DNA from: Candidatus Aminicenantota bacterium | Lineage (GTDB): Bacteria > Acidobacteriota > Aminicenantia > Aminicenantales > Aminicenantaceae | Direction: 5' to 3' | DNA: 6,289 nt | Assembly: GCA_030633795.1 (NCBI GenBank) | Contig: DAOWCB010000090.1 | Coordinates: forward strand, 1-6,289 | Shown here: positions 1-4,342 of the stretch, piece by piece | Layout: the number at the start of each line of letters is the position of its first letter | Position numbering within the stretch: the first letter of the stretch is position 1 | Program-made: the position numbers and the translations under genes | Notes under the pieces: generated by a model | Seen by the model: only the letters and a program-made list of their open reading frames with translations | The model's database searches: none | Told to the model about the DNA's origin: nothing

Positions 1-1682
1 AGCTCATTGCTCTTTTCATAATCTCCATTTCTTTGCAATTTTCTTATTTGAGCGTCCAATTCTGCACATTTCATCTCAAGAGACCTATCTTTCAGAGTAT
101 CGATGCAATCCTGTGCCTCTTCAAATGTGTGAGGCATATTCTCTCCAAATTGTATTTCTGATAATGCACTATATATAGAGTTGTCTAATTTTTCCTTAAA
201 TTCGTGAAAATCTGGAATTTTTTTATTTTTTGTATAAGCTTTTTTTATTTCCTTGAAAATTAGCTCTCCTTTTAATCCTTTAAAATAATCTTCTTTAAAA
301 AAACTGATAATACGTGATGTTATACCTTTATCTTTAACTAATATTTCAAGTAGGATTTTCTCAGCAGGAAGAAATATCACTTTCTCTTTTTTTTCGGATT
401 TGGATGTATCTCTTTTAATCATTGATCGTAATTCATTTTCATGAATATTTAGATTTTCACATGTATGTTTGATATATTCGCTTCGTCTTATAGGATTTGA
501 AATATTCTTCAACACATCCACAATATTCATTGCTACCCTTGATTTTTCCTCAGGAATGTCTAAATTAATTCCCTGGGAGAAATGTTCTATTAAAAAATCT
601 AATCCGGATATGCTTGTTTTTATGAGATTATTGAATGCATCTACGCCATTTTTTTTTATAAAACTATCAGGATCTAATCCTGTTGGAATTTTCATCACTT
701 TTGTTTGAACTTCTTTTTGAATTCCTAACGCTGCGCCTCGGCTTGCTGCTTTTACGCCAGCAGTATCACCGTCAAAGCATATTATTATTCTTTTTCTTGC
801 AAATCGTTTGGCGAAATCTATTTGCTCAGGTGTCAAACTTGTACCTAGTGATGCGGCTAAATTCTTGATTCCTGCTTGGAAGAGGGATGCAAAATCCGTA
901 TATCCTTCCACAAGGATAACCTCTTCTTTCTCTTGAATCGATTCTTTGCAGAAGTTAAGACCATAAAGGAGTTTCCCTTTTGAATATAATCTTGTATCAG
1001 GTGAATTAAGATATTTCGGTTCTGCATTAATTAGACTTCTTCCTCCAAAAGCTACTACTTTTCCATATTCAGTGAAGATTGGGAAAATAATTCTTCCTCT
1101 GAAACGGTCATAAAAACTATTTTTCTTTTGGTGATAAATTGTTAATCCTGCATTCTCAAGCTTTTTGGAAGGGATTCCTTTTCTTTGAAAAAATGAGAGA
1201 AGATCATCCCATGAATTTAAAGCATATCCAATCTTTAATTTATTAATAGTCTCTTCTGAGATCTTGCGCTTTTGGAGGTAGGAGAGAGCTTCTTTCCCTT
1301 CATTTGTGGTAAACAAATTTTTTCGAAAATGTGCAAGGGCTTGTTCAGTTATATTTTTTAATTCTTCGCCCAGTTTTTTAGTTTGAGATGTAATTCTTTT
1401 TTGTTCCGGAAGGGGAATATTGTATTTTTCGGCAAGATAACGCACCGCTTCAGGGAAACTGAGGTTTTCTTTTTCCATGATGAGGGTAAAAACGTCGCCA
1501 CCTGTTCCGCAGCCAAAACAGTGAAAAAGCTGTTTTTCATCATCCAGAGTGAATGAGGGAGTTTTTTCCGAGTGAAAAGGACACAGTCCGATATGCCGAT
1601 GGCCAGCTCTTTTTAAAGTTGTGTACTGAGAGGCCAGTTCGACTATGTTGGCGGCTTGTCTTAGTTGATCAATAATTTCCAT
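1..1682 (-). CDS. dnaG: DNA primase DnaG (3' end cut by window edge)
   Basis: DnaG makes the RNA primers for lagging-strand synthesis and restart at the replication fork, recruited by the DnaB helicase. The frame is open from the ATG at 1682 to the window edge, giving 560 residues; the family is usually about 580-650, so only a short C-terminal piece is missing. Domains in order: CHC2 zinc finger (residues about 5-95; ligands C34, H37, C55, C58 in GLCPFH and HCFGCG), the RNA-polymerase core with its basic YDRFRGRIIFPI stretch (191-202) and KYLNSPDT (223-230), the TOPRIM fold with acidic residues E259 and D263 (VEGYTD) and D304/D306 (FDGDTAG), then an AT-rich C-terminal helicase-binding region. 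Start choice: an in-frame TAA lies just upstream and AGGA (1687-1690) sits 4 nt before the ATG. The body of the gene is much richer in A+T than its first 80-100 codons. Identification is secure. Confidence 0.97.
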   Translation of the reverse strand, partial: MEIIDQLRQAANIVELASQYTTLKRAGHRHIGLCPFHSEKTPSFTLDDEKQLFHCFGCGTGGDVFTLIMEKENLSFPEAVRYLAEKYNIPLPEQKRITSQTKKLGEELKNITEQALAHFRKNLFTTNEGKEALSYLQKRKISEETINKLKIGYALNSWDDLLSFFQRKGIPSKKLENAGLTIYHQKKNSFYDRFRGRIIFPIFTEYGKVVAFGGRSLINAEPKYLNSPDTRLYSKGKLLYGLNFCKESIQEKEEVILVEGYTDFASLFQAGIKNLAASLGTSLTPEQIDFAKRFARKRIIICFDGDTAGVKAASRGAALGIQKEVQTKVMKIPTGLDPDSFIKKNGVDAFNNLIKTSISGLDFLIEHFSQGINLDIPEEKSRVAMNIVDVLKNISNPIRRSEYIKHTCENLNIHENELRSMIKRDTSKSEKKEKVIFLPAEKILLEILVKDKGITSRIISFFKEDYFKGLKGELIFKEIKKAYTKNKKIPDFHEFKEKLDNSIYSALSEIQFGENMPHTFEEAQDCIDTLKDRSLEMKCAELDAQIRKLQRNGDYEKSNE

Positions 1683-1763
1683 TATTTCCTGAATTATTTA
1701 TAAAATCTGCCAAGGCCATCATTTTTTTTCGAGAAAATCTATGCTAACCCAAATTATTCTTAC

Positions 1764-1786
1764 AGGTTAAAAAGGATAGAGGTTAA
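1764..1786 (-). repeat. Two direct repeats TTAACCT at the dnaG transcript start
   Basis: On the minus strand TTAACCT occurs at 1786-1780 and again at 1770-1764, a 16-bp period. The first copy begins one base after the predicted dnaG start point (about 1787). Further downstream GGTTA (1748-1744, minus strand) is complementary to the TAACC core of both copies, so either could form a weak 5-bp hairpin with it. Position suggests a possible operator, but the repeats are short and AT-rich and could be chance. Confidence 0.35.
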
Positions 1787-1793
1787 CTAGTAA

Positions 1794-1822
1794 AATATAG
1801 GATTGAAAGGCCGAATTGTCAA
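1794..1822 (-). promoter_or_regulatory. Predicted sigma70-type promoter of dnaG
   Basis: Read on the minus strand, a consensus -35 TTGACA (1822-1817) is followed by a 17-bp spacer and TATATT (1799-1794, five of six consensus bases). Transcription should start near 1787, leaving a leader of about 105 nt before the dnaG ATG at 1682. This is the best promoter match in the window. It lets dnaG be expressed separately from larB, which lies upstream in the same direction. Confidence 0.75.
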
Positions 1823-1842
1823 GCGCCTAAGTCCTTTATAAT
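1816..1842 (+). promoter_or_regulatory. Possible opposing promoter sharing the dnaG -35 bases
   Basis: On the plus strand TTGTCA (1816-1821) is followed by a perfect TATAAT (1837-1842), but the spacer is only 15 bp, shorter than the preferred 17. Its -35 uses nearly the same bases as the dnaG -35 on the other strand. A transcript would start near 1849 and run antisense into the 3' end of larB; no gene lies in that direction before lpxC. It may be an antisense or spurious start. Confidence 0.3.
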
Positions 1843-1866
1843 ATGCAGATACGGCAACAATATAAG

Positions 1867-1887
1867 AAAATGGTTCTTTTCCATTTT
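1867..1887 (-). terminator. Weak hairpin, possible end of the larB transcript
   Basis: AAAATGG and CCATTTT form a 7-bp stem around a 7-nt loop about 120 nt after the larB stop codon. On the minus strand it is followed by a moderately T-rich run (CTTATATTGTT). The stem has only two G-C pairs and there is no clean T tract, so it is a poor intrinsic terminator at best. No better candidate lies between larB and the dnaG promoter. Confidence 0.22.
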
Positions 1888-2007
1888 GTGTGGGCATAAT
1901 TTTCAGTGTGTTCAAAATCCATCAGATGAGTTATGCAAAATTAAGATTAAAGAGTTCTTGTGATTTGAGTGTGAAATGGTATCGGCTTTTCTTATGAATA
2001 GATTAGG

Positions 2008-2751
2008 CTAGAGATGATTGATCAAACTTGCAAGGTAAGCAGCTCCGAATCCGTTATCGATGTTTACCACTGCAACACCGCCTGAGCAAGAATTCAGCAT
2101 TGCCAACAATGCAGCCAGCCCCTTCATGCTCGCTCCGTATCCCACGCTCGTCGGAACTGCAATGATTGGCTTATCCGTGATTCCTGCAATAACACTGGGG
2201 AGAGCTCCTTCCATCCCGGCAACTGTGATGATCACTCTTGCTTCGGTGATTTTGTCATATTCCCCGAAGAGTCTATGAAGGCCAGCCACCCCAACGTCAT
2301 AAACTCGGTCCACATCATTGCCGAAGACTTCGCATGTGACAACCGCTTCCTCGGCAACCGGGATGTCGGATGTTCCGGCCGTGATCACGATTATTTTCCC
2401 TTTTCCTGCGACCCCCTTTTTTTGTTTACAAAAGATCGCTTTGGCTTGAGAATTATACTGGACTTTGGGCAGCTTCGCTTTGACCTTTTTGTACACGGAA
2501 GAATCGACTTTGGTGATCAGCAGATTGTTCCCCTTTTTTAAAATTTCTCGGGAAATCTTGATGATCTGATCAGCTGTTTTTCCCAAGCCGAATATGATCT
2601 CTGGAAAACCCCGCCGGAGTTCTCTGTGGTGGTCGATTTTAGCAAAAACCAAATCCTGGTACGGGTAATCCCGCAGACGTTTGAGCGCTTCTTTTGGACT
2701 AAGTTTTCCTTTATGGACCTGATTGAGGATGTCTTCAAGCTGTGATTTCAT
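2008..2751 (-). CDS. larB: Nickel-pincer cofactor biosynthesis protein LarB
   Basis: LarB carboxylates the pyridinium ring of nicotinic acid adenine dinucleotide and hydrolyses it to give pyridinium-3,5-biscarboxylic acid mononucleotide, the first intermediate of the nickel-pincer nucleotide used by lactate racemase LarA and its relatives. The 247-residue length is normal. An N-terminal helical part (1-60, with the LRDYPYQDL and HHRELRRGFPEIIFG stretches typical of the family) precedes a PurE/AIR-carboxylase-like fold: ITAGTSDIPVAEEA (123-136), VAGMEGALPSVIAG (177-190), VPTSVGYGAS (199-208), and LNSCSGG with C222, which fits the active-site cysteine known in the Lactobacillus enzyme. The ATG at 2751 is the only plausible start before an upstream in-frame TAA; AGGA lies only 2 nt before it, too close for a good ribosome site. 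No larA, larC or larE is in view. The family call is firm; participation in lactate racemisation is not shown. Confidence 0.93.
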   Translation of the reverse strand: MKSQLEDILNQVHKGKLSPKEALKRLRDYPYQDLVFAKIDHHRELRRGFPEIIFGLGKTADQIIKISREILKKGNNLLITKVDSSVYKKVKAKLPKVQYNSQAKAIFCKQKKGVAGKGKIIVITAGTSDIPVAEEAVVTCEVFGNDVDRVYDVGVAGLHRLFGEYDKITEARVIITVAGMEGALPSVIAGITDKPIIAVPTSVGYGASMKGLAALLAMLNSCSGGVAVVNIDNGFGAAYLASLINHL

Positions 2752-2758
2752 TATCCTG

Positions 2759-2767
2759 ATTCTAACA
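2759..2767 (-). promoter_or_regulatory. Predicted extended -10 promoter of larB
   Basis: On the minus strand TGTTAGAAT (2767-2759) matches an extended -10 element, TGn followed by a five-of-six match to TATAAT. No good -35 is present at normal spacing, which extended -10 promoters tolerate. The start point would fall near 2752, directly next to the larB ATG at 2751, predicting an essentially leaderless mRNA. Confidence 0.45.
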
Positions 2768-2800
2768 TATTTGACCCCAAATTGTTATTCAGCTAACATA
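2762..2800. repeat. Direct repeats CTAACATA in the larB-lpxC gap
   Basis: CTAACATA occurs at 2762-2769 and again at 2793-2800. The similarity extends to 11 of 12 bases, through the following TTTG and ATTG. The 31-bp period is close to three turns of B-DNA, so both copies would face the same side. One copy overlaps the larB -10 and the other the lpxC -10, so a protein binding both could control both genes. Confidence 0.4.
2771..2799 (+). promoter_or_regulatory. Predicted sigma70-type promoter of lpxC
   Basis: TTGACC (2771-2776, five of six consensus bases) and TAACAT (2794-2799, four of six and of TAnnnT form) are 17 bp apart. The predicted start is near 2806, only about 3 nt before the lpxC ATG at 2809. 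CATAAT (2797-2802) is a closer -10 match, but its 20-bp spacer is too long; either choice gives almost no leader. Confidence 0.5.
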
Positions 2801-2808
2801 ATTGGAGC

Positions 2809-3648
2809 ATGGCAGCAAAAAAAACGATAAAAAAAGAGGTGGCATTTTTTGGCTTCGGTATCCATTCGGGAAAGCCTGTCGATCTTCGATTGATTCCTTC
2901 AGATTCGGGTGAGATTGTGTTCAGGCGATCGGATCTCAAAAATTTGGAATTTCGTCTTTCTCCTGAGAACATCAAAACCAAAAATTGCACCACACTGGTT
3001 ACAGATAAGGGAAAAATACAGACATTGGAACATCTTTTAGCTGTTTTCTGGGTTAATGGTATAGATAGCCTGACGATAGAGCTCAACCAAGAGGAGATCC
3101 CGTCTATGGATGGCAGCGCCCTTCATTTTGCCCGTGCTGTCCAAAGGGTAGGACTCAGGGAGCTTCCGGGGAAGAAGAGCCCTCAAAAAATCACGCAATC
3201 GCTTTTCATTCAGGAGGAGGATGCTTCTATTTCTGTTGTCCCGGATAACGAACTCAGAATCACTTATCAAATTGAATATGAACATCCCAGCATCAAAAAA
3301 CAGGATCTGTCGATCGTAGTAAATCCTGAGAATTTTGAGATGGAAATCGCCCCTGCCCGCACGTTCGGATTCTTAGAGGAAGTTCCAGCCCTGCAAAAAC
3401 AGGGATTGGCTCTTGGGGGATCTTACAATAATACCGTTGTTTTGGATGAAACGAATGTGATCAATGGCCCACTCCGTTATCCCGATGAGTTTGTCAGGCA
3501 CAAGATTTTGGATTTTATCGGGGATCTCTCTCTTATAGGCGAGCCGATGATCGGTCATTTTAACGTAAAAAAAGGTGGGCATGCTCTTCATCTGAGGGTC
3601 GTTCGTTTTCTGTTGGAGAATCCGGAATATCTTTCCCCCGATCGATAA
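2809..3648 (+). CDS. lpxC: UDP-3-O-acyl-N-acetylglucosamine deacetylase LpxC
   Basis: LpxC is the zinc hydrolase that removes acetate from UDP-3-O-acyl-GlcNAc, the committed step of lipid A synthesis, in the cytoplasm. At 279 residues it is somewhat short of the E. coli protein (305), as many homologues are, and is not fused to FabZ. Visible motifs: GIHSGK (17-22), LEHLLA with catalytic E74 and zinc ligand H75, IPSMDGSA (97-104), ARTFGF (183-188), ALGGSYNN (201-208), DEFVRHKILD with zinc ligands H231 and D235, and GGHALH with the catalytic histidine H258. The ATG at 2809 gives the same N-terminal length as E. coli LpxC (first conserved V at residue 11) and an in-frame stop lies at 2794, so the start is well fixed. 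GGAG (2804-2807) is only 1 nt from the ATG, so translation may start on a nearly leaderless mRNA. It is divergent from larB, with no following gene in its transcript before the next promoter. Confidence 0.97.
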   Translation: MAAKKTIKKEVAFFGFGIHSGKPVDLRLIPSDSGEIVFRRSDLKNLEFRLSPENIKTKNCTTLVTDKGKIQTLEHLLAVFWVNGIDSLTIELNQEEIPSMDGSALHFARAVQRVGLRELPGKKSPQKITQSLFIQEEDASISVVPDNELRITYQIEYEHPSIKKQDLSIVVNPENFEMEIAPARTFGFLEEVPALQKQGLALGGSYNNTVVLDETNVINGPLRYPDEFVRHKILDFIGDLSLIGEPMIGHFNVKKGGHALHLRVVRFLLENPEYLSPDR

Positions 3649-3672
3649 TCGTTAACCGTCAGTAGCCTCCTC

Positions 3673-3701
3673 TTGTCAAACATAACATTCTGATATAAAA
3701 T
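3673..3701 (+). promoter_or_regulatory. Predicted promoter of the TPR gene-glmU-glmS operon
   Basis: TTGTCA (3673-3678) and TAAAAT (3696-3701), each five of six consensus bases, are separated by 17 bp. Transcription would start near 3708, about 25 nt beyond the -35 of a promoter that lies just after the lpxC stop, leaving a leader of about 122 nt. No terminator is visible after lpxC, so read-through from lpxC may add to expression. Confidence 0.65.
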
Positions 3702-3706
3702 GACAA
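3673..3706. repeat. Inverted repeat TTGTCA/TGACAA bracketing the operon promoter
   Basis: TTGTCA at 3673-3678 is the -35 hexamer, and its exact reverse complement TGACAA lies at 3701-3706, just before the predicted transcription start. The centres are 28 bp apart. This could be a two-site operator, or simply the -35 plus a chance match. Confidence 0.3.
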
Positions 3707-3739
3707 ACTGTGATATTCGGAAAAATTTTTATTCTAGAA

Positions 3740-3822
3740 TCAACCTGGAGTATTCGTGGCCGGTCCACTCCACCCCAACATTAAGGTGGCGGCAAGGAAG
3801 TGGCTACAGGTTGAAAGTGGAG
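3740..3822 (+). promoter_or_regulatory. Structured 5' leader RNA, candidate SD-sequestering pseudoknot
   Basis: This is the 3' part of the predicted leader of the TPR-glmU-glmS mRNA and is much richer in G+C than the flanking leader. TCAACCTG (3740-3747) is exactly complementary to CAGGTTGA (3807-3814), an 8-bp closing stem. Inside it, CTCCAC (3768-3773) is exactly complementary to GTGGAG (3817-3822), which lies outside the stem and contains the Shine-Dalgarno sequence; both together form an H-type pseudoknot that hides the ribosome site. Competing helices exist: CCACC (3770-3774) with GGTGG (3785-3789), and TGGAGT (3746-3751) with ACTCCA (3767-3772). I do not recognise a known riboswitch or leader class. 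The pairings are read directly from the sequence; the switching role is inferred. Confidence 0.5.
3819..3822 (+). promoter_or_regulatory. Ribosome binding site fixing the TTG start of the TPR gene
   Basis: GGAG lies 7 nt before the TTG at 3830, ideal spacing. The alternative ATG at 3851 has only a purine-rich AAAGAAAG upstream at poor spacing. This site is the strand that could be paired by CTCCAC (3768-3773) in the leader. Confidence 0.7.
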
Positions 3823-3829
3823 AGAAGAA

Positions 3830-4342
3830 TTGCCAGAAACTAAAGAAAGAATGAAAAAAGACCTGTATGAAAAAACCCTGGTTGCGTATAGTCAGGCCAT
3901 GAAGGCCGTTCGTAAAGGAGATTATGCCAAAGCAAAGGAGTTATTCCAGGCCTTTCTTGAAAAGCATAACACAGAAAAAGAGTTCGTTGACCGAGCTCAA
4001 ATGTATCTAGCAATTTGTGAAAATCGCGAGAAAAAAGAAACTATTTCTTTAAAAACCTTTGAAGATTATTACGAGTATGCTGTGTACAAGCTTAATCAAC
4101 GGAATCACGGCGAGGTGATCAAGTTGTTGGAGAAGGCCAAAACGCAAAAACCGAAAGAGGGAAAAGTATCTTACTTAATGGCGCTCACGTATTGCCAGAT
4201 GGAAGACACCGAAAAATGCCTGGAGAACCTGAAGGATGCCGTTCACAAGGACAAGCTCTTTGGTACATTGGCTCAGAATGAATCAGGATTCGAGCCCCTT
4301 TGGGAAGACAAAAAATTTAAAATCATCACAAAAACGGGATGA
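3830..4342 (+). CDS. Small cytoplasmic TPR-repeat protein, function unknown
   Basis: A 170-residue soluble, Lys/Glu-rich protein with no signal peptide or membrane segment. Tetratricopeptide-type helix pairs can be read at about 14-47 (with GDYAKAKELFQAFL), 79-111 (with HGEVIKLLEKA) and 112-145 (with YLMALTYCQMEDTEKCLENL). The end, FEPLWEDKKFKII (154-166), resembles the segment closing many TPR proteins ('TPR end-of-group': hydrophobic, leucine, acidic, then a phenylalanine-containing turn). TPRs bind other proteins, so an adaptor role is likely, but partner and function cannot be read from the sequence. Start: TTG at 3830 with GGAG at 7 nt, and an in-frame stop at 3812; ATG at 3851 (M8) is the fallback. 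Its stop overlaps the glmU start as ATGA, implying translational coupling and suggesting a role tied to UDP-GlcNAc or envelope synthesis. It is first in the operon behind a structured leader. Confidence 0.85.
   Translation: MPETKERMKKDLYEKTLVAYSQAMKAVRKGDYAKAKELFQAFLEKHNTEKEFVDRAQMYLAICENREKKETISLKTFEDYYEYAVYKLNQRNHGEVIKLLEKAKTQKPKEGKVSYLMALTYCQMEDTEKCLENLKDAVHKDKLFGTLAQNESGFEPLWEDKKFKIITKTG

Larger units (their letters stand above)
1683..2007. other. Intergenic region between larB and dnaG
   Basis: A 325-bp AT-rich stretch with no credible gene. It holds the dnaG promoter (1794-1822) and about 105 nt of predicted dnaG leader, a pair of short direct repeats at the predicted start of that transcript, a weak hairpin (1867-1887), and a perfect TATAAT on the plus strand (1837-1842). 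The only small plus-strand frame starting near that TATAAT (1843-1899, 18 codons) starts where transcription could not yet have begun and has no ribosome site, so I do not call it a gene. No tRNA or strong terminator is visible. Confidence 0.8.

Noticed and set aside
469..868. Plus-strand open frames of 79 and 61 codons inside dnaG
   Set aside because: They lie opposite the TOPRIM and core coding sequence of dnaG and are low-complexity by-products of an AT-rich gene.
1843..1899. 18-codon frame MQIRQQYKKMVLFHFVWA, faintly like the start of an IS200-type transposase
   Set aside because: Too short, no ribosome site, starts right at the TATAAT, and nothing transposase-like follows in any frame.
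1931..1939. TTATGCAAA, one mismatch from a DnaA box, near dnaG
   Set aside because: A single copy without further boxes or an AT-rich unwinding array does not indicate an origin.
2060..2541. Two open frames of 72 and 88 codons, end to end on the plus strand, opposite larB
   Set aside because: larB is a full-length, motif-complete gene on the other strand; these frames lack ribosome sites and recognisable protein character.
3646..3672. Search for a terminator after lpxC
   Set aside because: No stem followed by a T run occurs between the lpxC stop and the next -35, so none is annotated.
3785..3810. GGCAAGGAAG-TGGC-ACAGG stretch resembling the SRP (4.5S) RNA tip GGAAGGAAGCAGCC
   Set aside because: The bases before it cannot form the helix closing the GGAA-type tetraloop, and the conserved 5' strand is missing; about two thirds identity over 19 nt is weak.
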